From positions 36,175 to 100,174 of the forward strand of contig JARLGZ010000147.1 of NCBI GenBank assembly GCA_031292515.1: a DNA stretch of 64,000 bases, read 5' to 3'. Source of the stretch: Puia sp. (GTDB lineage: Bacteria; Bacteroidota; Bacteroidia; Chitinophagales; Chitinophagaceae). A model generated the notes under the pieces. The model saw only the letters and a program-made list of their open reading frames with translations, did no database searches and was not told where the DNA came from. The translations under genes and the position numbers were made by a program. Positions within the stretch are counted from its first letter, which is position 1. Every line of letters starts with the position of its first letter. Positions 1-7,560 of this stretch are shown here, piece after piece.

Positions 1-191
1 TGGCTGCCCGATCCCTGGGCCTTGACACTTGTCCTGTGGGTTTCGGAAAGTTTGTGGAGGGCACAGAAATGTTCACGAAGTTGAGGGTGCCCGCTTCCGA
101 ACATGTTCTCCTCTCCATTATAGTTGGCTATGGAGACGAGCACCCGGAACTCCCGGAAAGGGCAAAAAATAATATCCATTTTATCGATTGA
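1..191 (+). CDS. nitroreductase family protein, C-terminal part (cut by window edge)
   Basis: An open frame enters at the left edge (full codons from base 3) and stops with TGA at 189-191. About 62 residues are visible. They read like the end of an FMN-dependent nitroreductase: a helix ending ARSLGLDTCPVGFGK, then LRVPASEHVLLSIIVGYGDE and a short tail with ELPERAKNNIHFID. In this family the GLDTCPVG-type turn lies near the FMN, and the IIVGYG strand precedes the C-terminal dimer arm. The start is outside the window, so total length is unknown. A second, clearly different nitroreductase follows at 528. The family call rests on these motifs only; the substrate cannot be told. Confidence 0.75.
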   Translation, partial: AARSLGLDTCPVGFGKFVEGTEMFTKLRVPASEHVLLSIIVGYGDEHPELPERAKNNIHFID

Positions 192-527
192 AGAGGTTGG
201 CGGATGCTGCCGGTGGCCTGGAATTGAGACCTTTCCTGTCCGGATTTCCGGTGTTCCAATCCGGCGATTTAAGCGGGCGAGTGTATTTTATTAGGTTTAA
301 CGCCTACGATTTATTTCTATCCAAATGTAATGGGGCAATACGTTGGGCAGCATTAAATCATACGTCTGAAACAGGGAGGCGGGGCGTATGACTTTAATCA
401 TCCGGGTCTATGGCATTCCTCATATAAAACGGTCAGGGCGGACTATACCTTCGTATCCTGCAGCCATTGATGACACCTCTATCATCTTCATCTTGATTAT
501 ACCGGGATCGTCCCAAAAAAAGCATGT
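192..527. other. intergenic region without a supported gene
   Basis: These 336 bases separate two nitroreductase genes. Short open frames exist (about 67 codons from a TTG at 188 and about 48 codons from an ATG near 388), but neither shows a recognisable domain, signal peptide or ribosome binding site. I see no tRNA, repeat or convincing promoter. The region may hold gene debris, which I cannot identify. Confidence 0.5.
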
Positions 528-1253
528 ATGAATGAACTTTTGACACTTATAAAAGAGAGACATTCCACCCGTGGGCTGTTTGATCCCAGCCGCCGCATAG
601 CCAGGGAGGACCTGGATAAAATAATGGAGGCGGCCCGATGGGCTCCCACGGCGCACAATATGCAAAACTTCGAGGTGATCCTCGTTGACGACAGGAACAC
701 GATCGGGGCGATCGCCGCGATAAAAACTCCCGTATCGCTGGCTTTTGTCCGGGAGAACTACGAGCAGCTCTCTTTTTCGGCGGCCGAGCTGTCGAGGAAG
801 AAGACGGGTATATTGGGGAGCAGCTTCCCTGTCGCCTGGCTGAAACCCGGCGTTCGCAAGAAAGATCTTCGCGGCGAGGACGGCAATGAATTTTTGCGGG
901 ATGAGCTGCTGTCTGCGCCGGTGCTGGGCATCGTGCTGTATGAACCCGCGAGACGGGCTCCAGCCTCGAAAGGAGATTTCCTGGGCATCATCAGCCTGGG
1001 ATGCATGATGGAAAACATGTGGATGATGGCCCAGTCGCTGGGTATCGGTTTCCATATCGTCAGCTCGCTGAGCAACGGCAGCCCGGGAAAAGGCATCCGG
1101 AGAATGCTGGCCATCCCTAAAAAATATGTCATCGCTTATTCTTTCAGACTGGGGTACCTGGCGGGTGCTCCGCAAGACTATCTCCGGGTGCGCCGTGATC
1201 TGAGGGATTTTGTACACAATAATAAGTATGGAAAGAAATGGGACGCTTGTTAA
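528..1253 (+). CDS. nitroreductase family protein
   Basis: The 241-residue product is a probable FMN-dependent oxidoreductase reducing nitro or quinone compounds with NAD(P)H in the cytoplasm. The family's N-terminal FMN-binding motif RHSTR is at residues 11-15. The second motif, APTAHNMQNFE, is at 39-49 and matches the usual APS..N.QPW pattern. The helix GCMMENMWMMAQSLGIG around 165-180 matches the conserved dimer/FMN helix. It is longer than the usual ~200 residues because of an insertion around residues 70-125. The frame ends 16 bases inside the following outer-membrane-protein gene, so the two are probably cotranscribed and translationally coupled. The family is clear, the substrate unknown. 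Confidence 0.88.
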   Translation: MNELLTLIKERHSTRGLFDPSRRIAREDLDKIMEAARWAPTAHNMQNFEVILVDDRNTIGAIAAIKTPVSLAFVRENYEQLSFSAAELSRKKTGILGSSFPVAWLKPGVRKKDLRGEDGNEFLRDELLSAPVLGIVLYEPARRAPASKGDFLGIISLGCMMENMWMMAQSLGIGFHIVSSLSNGSPGKGIRRMLAIPKKYVIAYSFRLGYLAGAPQDYLRVRRDLRDFVHNNKYGKKWDAC

Positions 1254-2590
1254 ACAGGGTTTTTGTGTCCGTCGCTATCTGCGTTGGACTGTTCAATAAG
1301 ACCGCAAACGCACAGCAGGACACTGCGCATAAAACGTCCTCCGTTGTCTGGGATCTGCAGGCCTGCCTGGCATATGCCCAAAAGAACAATATACAGATCA
1401 ATACGCTCCGGCTGTCCGCGCAGACGAGTGAGCAGGCTTACCTATTGTCGAAAGCGGCGCGGCTACCCAATCTCTCCGCCAGCCTGGGGCAGACTGCCAC
1501 CCATAGCACGAATGCCAACCCGGTGGTGGGTGGGTTTCAGACTCAATCTACCATGGCCGGTTCTTACTCGGTCAATTCGGCCGTAACCTTGTATGAAGGC
1601 GGTTATCTCAGGGACGATATCCGGCAAAAAAACCTGGAGCTTCAATCGGCTAACCTGAATATCCTCCAAAGCGAAAATGACATCACTTTACAGATCACGC
1701 AGGCCTATCTCAATATATTGCTGGCGAAAGAAAACCTCGTTTATGTAAGGGACCTGGTGAATTCCACGACTGCGCAGGTTGAGCAGGGCCGGAAGGAATA
1801 CGATGCCGGAAGCATTGCCCGGAATGCGTATATAGAGCTGCAGGCACAGCTGGCAACCGACAAATATACGCTGGTGACCGCCCAGAATGCGGTGAGGCAA
1901 AACAAGCTAACCCTTAAGCAACTGCTTCAGCTGCCCATATCCGATACCCTGGACATCGCGCAACCCGATACGGTGATAGCCCTGGAGGCGGTTCCCGCCC
2001 TGGACCAGGTCGAGAGCGCCGCCTTGCAGAACAGGCCCGAAATCAGGAACGGCCAGTTGGGCATCGATATCTCCCGGTACACCCTCGCAAAGGCACGTGC
2101 GGGCTATCTTCCGACATTGACGGCTGCCGGTTCGTTGTCGAGCGGCTATTCCAACAACCAGTCCATCGATTATTTCCAGCAAGTGGATAACAACTTTTTC
2201 CAGCGGATCGGTCTGACCCTATCCATTCCCATTTTTACGAACCGGGCCAATAAGACCAATGTGGAAAATGCTAAAATCGGGATTGCGCAATCCAGGCTCA
2301 CGCTGTTGAATGTGCAGACCACACTGAGCCAGTCCATCGAGCAGGCTTATATCAATGTCCTGAATGCGCAGAGTCAATATGACGCTGCACTTGAACAGCT
2401 GGAAGCCAACCGGGAAGGGTTCCGCATTGCTGGTGTTCAACTGAGTGCGGGAGCCGTCAACCTGGTCGATTACCTGCAACAGAAGACGCTCTATGTCCAG
2501 GCATTCCAAGCCTATATCCAGGCCAAGTATAATGCCGCGCTGAGCATCAGGATCTATGATTTCTATATGGGAATCGCCATCAAAATATAA
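1238..2590 (+). CDS. TolC family outer membrane efflux protein
   Basis: This 450-residue protein is the outer-membrane channel of a tripartite pump. Residues 1-25 form a signal peptide ending TANA, followed by QQDTAHK. The rest shows two related halves rich in heptad-like alpha-helical sequence (for example LELQSANLNILQSENDITLQ and the later QSIEQAYINVLNAQSQYDA) separated by strand-like segments with YEGG and FQRIGLTLSIPIF, the TolC layout. The start overlaps the nitroreductase by 16 bases, and the adaptor gene follows after 12 bases, so the genes form one operon with the MacB-type ABC pump downstream. Exported substrates cannot be read from sequence. Confidence 0.92.
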   Translation: MGRLLNRVFVSVAICVGLFNKTANAQQDTAHKTSSVVWDLQACLAYAQKNNIQINTLRLSAQTSEQAYLLSKAARLPNLSASLGQTATHSTNANPVVGGFQTQSTMAGSYSVNSAVTLYEGGYLRDDIRQKNLELQSANLNILQSENDITLQITQAYLNILLAKENLVYVRDLVNSTTAQVEQGRKEYDAGSIARNAYIELQAQLATDKYTLVTAQNAVRQNKLTLKQLLQLPISDTLDIAQPDTVIALEAVPALDQVESAALQNRPEIRNGQLGIDISRYTLAKARAGYLPTLTAAGSLSSGYSNNQSIDYFQQVDNNFFQRIGLTLSIPIFTNRANKTNVENAKIGIAQSRLTLLNVQTTLSQSIEQAYINVLNAQSQYDAALEQLEANREGFRIAGVQLSAGAVNLVDYLQQKTLYVQAFQAYIQAKYNAALSIRIYDFYMGIAIKI

Positions 2591-2602
2591 ATATATCCCG
2601 TT

Positions 2603-3898
2603 ATGAGCCGATACAAAGTGTTGATCCTTCTTGTCCTGGTGCTGTTGCTGGCGGGTGGCGCCGTCTGGTATTTCAGATTCAGGAAAGAAGAGAAGCCGGT
2701 GGTCCTGCAGACGGAAACTCCCCGGTATGATTATATTTCAAAAAGTGTGAGCGCCACCGGCACGATTGAGCCGGTAGATACGGTAACGGTGGGAACGCAG
2801 GTATCCGGCACCATCCAGCATATCTATACCGATTTCAATGCCGTCGTGAAAAAGGGTCAGCTGATCGCCCAACTGGATAAGTCGCTTTTCCTGGCTGCCG
2901 TCAACCAATACAAGGCGAACCTGGATGTTGCGAAGGCTACCCTGGTGTATCAGAAAAGCAATTTCGACCGGCAGACCCTGTTGTATAATAGTGGGGCGAT
3001 CAGCAAGGCCGACTATGAAACCGCCCAGGACCAGTACCTGACGGCGAAGTCGACGGTGGAAAGCGTGCAGGCCCAGCTTGATGCCGCGGACAAAAACCTG
3101 TCTTATTCCAGTATTTATTCTCCAATAGACGGGGTGGTGCTGACCCGGAATATCAGTATGGGACAGACCGTCGCCGCCAGTTTCAACACGCCGACCCTGT
3201 TTATCATCGCCCGGGATATTACCCGGATGCAGGTGCAGGCGGCGGTGGGCGAAGCCGATATCGGGGATGTGAGGGTGGGCCAGCGGGTCGTCTTTACGGT
3301 GGACGCCTATCCCGATATCAGCTTCACGGGTACGGTCAACCAGATCCGGCTCGAACCGGTGGTGTCTTCCAACGTAGTGACTTATACCACGATCGTCAGT
3401 GCTTCCAACAAGGATTTGAAACTCAAACCGGGGATGACGGCCAATATATTTATTTATACCTACGAGCAGGACCATGCGTTGCTCATTTCTTCAAAAGCCC
3501 TCCAATTCAGGCCGGATGCCACGGTGAAAAAGCGGTTTATCGTCCGGCCATTTCCCCGGGATAGCTCTGTCGAAAAAGGGGGCTTGCCCGGCCACAGTTT
3601 TCCGGGAACGGCGGGCGATACTTCGAGCCGCGAAATCAATGCGGCAAAAAAAGGCAGCATGGCTTTCGTATGGGTGCAGTCGGGCGATAGCCTGGTGGAA
3701 AGGAGACTGACGACGGGAATCAATGACGATACGCATGTGCAGGTGCTGGACGGGTTGACTACCGGCGATGTGGTCGTTACGGGAATCGGGGTGAGTTCCG
3801 CCGCCGGCGCGGCCAATGTCCCCACCAGTCCTTTCATGCCGACGAGGCGTGCTTCCCCGGCTCCTTCCCGTCCTGCGGCCGGGGGCGGCGGAAGGTAA
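2603..3898 (+). CDS. HlyD/MacA-type periplasmic adaptor protein
   Basis: The 431-residue membrane-fusion protein links an inner-membrane pump to the TolC channel. Residues 6-25 are a single hydrophobic anchor. A lipoyl/barrel-sandwich half with VGTQVSGTI and IAQLDKSLF follows, then a coiled-coil hairpin around residues 110-160 and the second lipoyl half with SYSSIYSPIDGVVLTRNISMGQ. A beta-barrel and a membrane-proximal domain complete the MacA order. About 45 residues near 300-345, rich in Gly, Ser and Lys, look like a family-specific insert, and the C-terminus ends in a Pro/Ala/Gly-rich tail. It sits 12 bases after the TolC gene and upstream of the MacB genes, which fixes its role. Confidence 0.93.
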   Translation: MSRYKVLILLVLVLLLAGGAVWYFRFRKEEKPVVLQTETPRYDYISKSVSATGTIEPVDTVTVGTQVSGTIQHIYTDFNAVVKKGQLIAQLDKSLFLAAVNQYKANLDVAKATLVYQKSNFDRQTLLYNSGAISKADYETAQDQYLTAKSTVESVQAQLDAADKNLSYSSIYSPIDGVVLTRNISMGQTVAASFNTPTLFIIARDITRMQVQAAVGEADIGDVRVGQRVVFTVDAYPDISFTGTVNQIRLEPVVSSNVVTYTTIVSASNKDLKLKPGMTANIFIYTYEQDHALLISSKALQFRPDATVKKRFIVRPFPRDSSVEKGGLPGHSFPGTAGDTSSREINAAKKGSMAFVWVQSGDSLVERRLTTGINDDTHVQVLDGLTTGDVVVTGIGVSSAAGAANVPTSPFMPTRRASPAPSRPAAGGGGR

Positions 3899-3929
3899 GA
3901 GGATCCGGGGCTTTCCGAACCGGGGGCTC

Positions 3930-4078
3930 TCAAAGCCAGGCTGAAAAAAAACAAACTGAAAAAACAAACTGAAAAAGCCACGCTGGAAAGACCGGAGCGG
4001 GAAAGACCGGGTTGAAAAGGCTACGCTATAAAGGCCGGCGGCAAAGAAACCGGAGACAAAAAAAGACCGGAGGTAAAA
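3930..4078 (+). repeat. degenerate short tandem repeats before the MacB ATPase
   Basis: The 188-base gap between adaptor and ATPase genes is filled with imperfect units. Examples are AAACAAACTGAAAA twice, AAAGACCGG three times, and CCACGCTGGAAAG against CTACGCTATAAAG. The unit is roughly 13-15 bases and no copy is perfect. The tract ends at the GGAGG that precedes the ATPase start. It encodes an open frame in one reading, but that frame lacks homology, so I read it as a leader and not as a protein extension. Confidence 0.6.
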
Positions 4079-4086
4079 AGAACGAT

Positions 4087-4845
4087 ATGAGTAATAAGAT
4101 ACTGGAGCTGACAGATATCAAGAGGGAATTCAGGATGGGTTCGGAGACCGTTCGGGCGCTAAAGGGCATCACGTTCGACGTTGCCGCCGGCGAATTCATA
4201 ACGATCATGGGCAGCAGTGGTTCCGGCAAGACAACCTTGTTGAACACGCTGGGCTGCCTGGACAAGCCGAGTTCGGGAACCTACCTGTTGGATGGGGTGG
4301 ATATCAGCAAACTTTCCCGCAACGAGCTGGCGCGTTTGCGAAACAATAAAATGGGATTCGTCTTTCAATCCTATAACCTGCTGGCGCGGACTTCGGCTCT
4401 CGAAAACGTCGAGCTTCCCTTGCTGTACAATCCGTCCGTCGGGGCTAAGGAGCGGAGGGAAAGGGCCATGCATGCGCTTGAAGCCGTGGAACTGGCGGAC
4501 CGGATGGATCATAAGCCCAATGAATTGTCCGGCGGTCAGCAACAGCGTGTGGCGATCGCGCGGGCCCTGGTCAATCAGCCTGTGATGATCCTGGCCGATG
4601 AAGCGACGGGCAACCTGGATTCGAGGACTTCATATAGTATCATGGCGCTTTTGCAGGATCTGAATGAGCAACAGGGGAAAACGATCGTCTTTGTCACCCA
4701 CGAGCCCGATATCGCAACGTTTAGCAAGAGGACCATCACCTTGCGCGATGGCAGGATCCTGAAGGATTATCCGATAGAGGCCAGGCGGTCAGCGAAGGAA
4801 GTGTTGGCGGCCCTTCCCGCCTCGGATGATTATAAAATCAATTGA
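4087..4845 (+). CDS. MacB-type ABC transporter ATP-binding protein
   Basis: This is the cytoplasmic ATPase of the pump, 252 residues from the ATG at 4087. The frame is open further upstream through repeat sequence, but 4087 is preceded by GGAGG about 13 bases away, and [15 protein letters not shown] is the normal beginning for the family. Walker [10 protein letters not shown] is at residues 42-50, the Q-loop is in [20 protein letters not shown], the signature LSGGQQQR is at 147-154, Walker B ends in D171-E172, and the switch His is H205. All catalytic elements are present. The LolD/MacB subfamily assignment follows from the sequence style and from the permease that begins two bases after its stop. 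Confidence 0.95.
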   Translation: MSNKILELTDIKREFRMGSETVRALKGITFDVAAGEFITIMGSSGSGKTTLLNTLGCLDKPSSGTYLLDGVDISKLSRNELARLRNNKMGFVFQSYNLLARTSALENVELPLLYNPSVGAKERRERAMHALEAVELADRMDHKPNELSGGQQQRVAIARALVNQPVMILADEATGNLDSRTSYSIMALLQDLNEQQGKTIVFVTHEPDIATFSKRTITLRDGRILKDYPIEARRSAKEVLAALPASDDYKIN

Positions 4846-4847
4846 TT

Positions 4848-6071
4848 ATGAGTCTGATCAACCTTTTAAAGATTGCTTTGAAAGCCTTGCAGCGAAACAA
4901 GCTCCGGGCTTTTCTGACCATGTTGGGCATTATCATCGGGGTGGCCGCCGTGATAGCCATGGTGGCGATCGGTCAGGGATCCAAGCAGAGCATCCAGCAG
5001 CAGCTGTCCGGTATGGGATCCAACATGATCATCATCCGGCCGAGCAGTAATGTGGCAGCCGGAGCGCGGCTGGATGTCTCTACCGTTCAAACGCTGACGC
5101 TGGATGACGTAAAAGCCCTGCAAAAACAGTCCCTGTACCTGAGCGCGGTCAGTCCTTCGGCGTCTGCCAAGGCGCAGGCCATCTACGGCAGTAACAACTG
5201 GTCGACGACCATCCAGGGCGTAAATACGGATTACCTGGATATCATCCGGCAATGGCCGTTGAAGGATGGGATCGAGTTCACCGACAAGGATATCCTTTCG
5301 GAGACAAAAGTGTGTATACTGGGGCAGACGGTGATCGGCTATCTCTTTCCAAACGGGGAAAACCCGATCGGGAAATATATCCGTTTCGACAAGATACCTT
5401 TCCTCGTCATCGGGACCCTGGCGGCCAAGGGCGTGAGTGCGTTCGGCCAGGACCAGGACGATGTCATCCTTTCTCCTTATACCACGGTACAAAAGAGACT
5501 ACTGTCCACCATCTACTTCCAGAATATCTACTGTTCGTCGAAGGATGAGGCTTCGACCCAGCCTGCCGCGGAGGAGATTTCACGGATCATCCGGCAGTCC
5601 CACCGGCTGAAACCCACCGACGAGGACGATTTTGCGGTAAGGACCATGCAGGAGCTGATCGATACCTTCAGTTCCACGAGCCAGCTGCTTACGATCCTAC
5701 TTGCCGTCATCGCGGGCATTTCCCTGGTCGTGGGGGGCATCGGTATCATGAATATCATGTATGTCTCCGTCACCGAGCGTACGCGCGAGATCGGTCTGCG
5801 CATGTCGATCGGCGCCCGGGGGCGGGATATCCTTCTGCAATTCCTGACGGAAGCCACGTTGATCAGTATCACGGGCGGCTTGCTCGGCGTGGCCCTGGGA
5901 ATCACGGTGACCAGGCTGGTAACCCTGTTGCTATCCTGGCCGACCCTGATCACCGAGTCGTCTGTCCTGCTCTCTTTCCTTGTCTGTGCGGTCACGGGTG
6001 TATTTTTCGGCTATTACCCGGCTCAGAAAGCTTCCCGGCTGGATCCGATCGAAGCCTTGCGTTACGAATAG
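4848..6071 (+). CDS. MacB-type ABC transporter permease (FtsX family)
   Basis: The permease has 407 residues from the ATG at 4848, two bases after the ATPase stop. A TTG at 4842 would add two residues but is less likely. A first membrane helix at about 20-45 (FLTMLGIIIGVAAVIAMVAIG) is followed by a large MacB periplasmic domain (about 50-280). Three helices close the protein (LLTILLAVIAGISLVVGGIG; ATLISITGGLLGVALG; SVLLSFLVCAVTGVFFGYYP), and the end is LDPIEALRYE, typical of this family. The motif EIGLRMSIGARGRDILLQF is the coupling region contacting the ATPase. With the TolC, adaptor and ATPase genes it makes a complete pump for drugs, peptides or siderophore-like molecules. Confidence 0.95.
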   Translation: MSLINLLKIALKALQRNKLRAFLTMLGIIIGVAAVIAMVAIGQGSKQSIQQQLSGMGSNMIIIRPSSNVAAGARLDVSTVQTLTLDDVKALQKQSLYLSAVSPSASAKAQAIYGSNNWSTTIQGVNTDYLDIIRQWPLKDGIEFTDKDILSETKVCILGQTVIGYLFPNGENPIGKYIRFDKIPFLVIGTLAAKGVSAFGQDQDDVILSPYTTVQKRLLSTIYFQNIYCSSKDEASTQPAAEEISRIIRQSHRLKPTDEDDFAVRTMQELIDTFSSTSQLLTILLAVIAGISLVVGGIGIMNIMYVSVTERTREIGLRMSIGARGRDILLQFLTEATLISITGGLLGVALGITVTRLVTLLLSWPTLITESSVLLSFLVCAVTGVFFGYYPAQKASRLDPIEALRYE

Positions 6072-6234
6072 TCTTCCGGTGTGAATGTTCTTTGCCAGGG
6101 TTGGTCGAATGCCGGGTGATGACAATCATCATGCTGGTTGATGCCGGTCCTTCTTCAGGAATCCGGGAGCCGGTAGTTTTGGGCAACAGATTTAATCGCC
6201 GAAAGTCATTCACCGGAAAAAAAAGGAGGAAGTT

Positions 6235-6471
6235 ATGGAAGCCATTGCCAATGCAGAAAAGAGACTCGTCAATACGGAAAAGGGCCTCGTCAAATACAAA
6301 AAATATAAAGCTTTTACTATCGGATCCAAACGGGTCGATGTTCCCACCGAGGAGGATCTGGCACGCAAAGCCAGCCATGAGCGAGCCGAGCTCGCCGTGC
6401 GGCTGAATGAACTGGCCCGGAAACGGCCTTTCAATATTCTCTACCGGGTCAAAAAACATGACACGCTTTGA
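6235..6471 (+). CDS. small hypothetical protein, 78 residues
   Basis: I do not recognise this family. The ATG at 6235 is preceded by AAAGGAGGA at 6222-6230, one of the few strong Shine-Dalgarno sites in the window, which supports translation. The product is hydrophilic and basic, with helical, heptad-like segments (AIANAEKRLVNTEKGLVKYK and HERAELAVRLNELARK) and no signal peptide or membrane helix. It is followed after 37 bases by two FMN split-barrel genes and lies downstream of the MacB pump, so it may belong to the redox operon. Confidence 0.6.
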   Translation: MEAIANAEKRLVNTEKGLVKYKKYKAFTIGSKRVDVPTEEDLARKASHERAELAVRLNELARKRPFNILYRVKKHDTL

Positions 6472-6508
6472 CAAGACAGACGGCCATTTGCCATTTTAAA
6501 CCTTTGTT

Positions 6509-6964
6509 ATGTTTCCGGATATTTCTTTTGAAAAGGTCATCAGGCGGATAGAGAACCTCGGGACCGCTATTTTTTGGGATTTCGGCCGGTCCGAGGTAAA
6601 ATTCCCTACGTCGGTCGTGCGAATCAGGAGTGTGAATGAAGGGGGAGAAATATGGCTGACCCTTCCGAAGCCCTACCCGGATAGCAGCGGGCTGGATAGA
6701 TCCTTCCCTGTCGGACTGCATTTCTATAACAAAAAATATGACTATTATGTCCAGGTGGATGGCGTGGGCGAGTTGATCACGGACATTCAAAAAATGCCGG
6801 CCCCTATCGAGGCGTATTTTTCCAGTCTTGCCGAAGATGAGTTGTTGATCCGGGTAAAGATGAGCCGGATGGAATCGTTTGAAAAGAGAAAAAATGAAAA
6901 AAGTGCATGGCCCTTCCTGCGAGGTTCCTTTTATTCCGAATCTAATCGTCAATATATCGCCTGA
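6509..6964 (+). CDS. FMN-binding split-barrel protein, pyridoxamine-phosphate-oxidase-like
   Basis: The 151-residue product fits the PNPOx-like split-barrel fold of the general-stress-protein group, where FMN or another flavin is bound between two subunits. The order is: strand with AIFWDFGRSEVKFPTSVV, strand GGEIWLTLPKPYP, then FPVGLHFYNKKYDYYVQVDG with the usual V.G.A.. turn, and finally a strand with DELLIRVKMSRMESFEK near the C-terminus. The last 15 residues look unstructured. The gene is 12 bases upstream of a flavin reductase gene and likely in the same operon. The family call is by pattern, so moderate. Confidence 0.6.
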   Translation: MFPDISFEKVIRRIENLGTAIFWDFGRSEVKFPTSVVRIRSVNEGGEIWLTLPKPYPDSSGLDRSFPVGLHFYNKKYDYYVQVDGVGELITDIQKMPAPIEAYFSSLAEDELLIRVKMSRMESFEKRKNEKSAWPFLRGSFYSESNRQYIA

Positions 6965-6976
6965 AAAAATCAATGC

Positions 6977-7516
6977 ATGCCGAAAAGAAAATCGTTTCCA
7001 TTGTCGAAGGTATACGGCCTGCTGGAGCCCGGACCGGTGGTCATGCTGACGACGGCCCGGGGGGATTATATCAATGTGATGACGATGTCCTGGCATACCA
7101 TGCTGGAATTCGAGCCGCCGCTTATCGGATGCGTGGTCAGCAGCGGGGATTATACATTCAAGATCCTGAAAGCGACCAGGGAGTGTGTGATTGCCATTCC
7201 GGGTGTCGAGTTGGCGCCGAAAGTGGTGCGTGTCGGGAATACCTCGGGCAGGGATCTTGATAAATTTAAAAAATTCTCCCTGACTGCCGCGCCTGCGTCT
7301 TTGGTCAAGGCGCCTCTTATAGAAGAATGTTTCGCCAACCTCGAGTGCAGGGTCGTGGATACTTCGATGGTCAACAAATATAATTTCTTCGTGCTTGAGG
7401 TCGTGAAAGCCTGGATCGATCCGGGGGCTGCGCATCCGCAAACGATCCATCACCTGGGAAAAGGCGTCTTTATGGTGGCGGGAAAGCAGATCAGACTTCC
7501 ATCGAAGATGAAATAG
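6977..7516 (+). CDS. flavin reductase-like domain protein
   Basis: This 179-residue protein belongs to the FMN-binding flavin reductase family (split barrel). Residues 16-50 (PGPVVMLTTARGDYINVMTMSWHTMLEFEPP) carry the typical strand with TTARG, an N..T.SW motif that binds FMN, and the PPLIG strand. The strand ECVIAIPG and the later ANLECRVVDTSMVNKYNFFVLEVVKAW follow the family layout. Such proteins reduce flavins or act as FMN-dependent oxidoreductases in the cytoplasm. Its stop codon lies inside a duplicated 16-base unit. The next gene starts 44 bases on and is a ferredoxin/NAD(P)H oxidoreductase, so flavin or electron transfer is a likely shared theme. Confidence 0.85.
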   Translation: MPKRKSFPLSKVYGLLEPGPVVMLTTARGDYINVMTMSWHTMLEFEPPLIGCVVSSGDYTFKILKATRECVIAIPGVELAPKVVRVGNTSGRDLDKFKKFSLTAAPASLVKAPLIEECFANLECRVVDTSMVNKYNFFVLEVVKAWIDPGAAHPQTIHHLGKGVFMVAGKQIRLPSKMK

Positions 7517-7549
7517 TTCGAAAATGAAATAGTTCGAAAATGAAATAAC
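7509..7549 (+). repeat. 16-base tandem duplication spanning a stop codon
   Basis: TGAAATAGTTCGAAAA occurs exactly twice, at 7509-7524 and 7525-7540, with the beginning of a third copy after it. The first copy contains the stop codon of the flavin reductase gene (TAG at 7514-7516). The second copy reproduces it in the untranslated gap before the GltD-like gene. Confidence 0.9.
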
Positions 7550-7560
7550 AGCATGAAGGC

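Noticed and set aside
188..391. A 67-codon frame after the partial nitroreductase
   Set aside because: Its start would be a TTG inside the previous gene's last codons; there is no ribosome binding site, domain or neighbour support.
420..1217. A 265-codon open frame on the - strand
   Set aside because: It lies antisense to the nitroreductase gene, has no domain and reflects the codon pattern of that gene.
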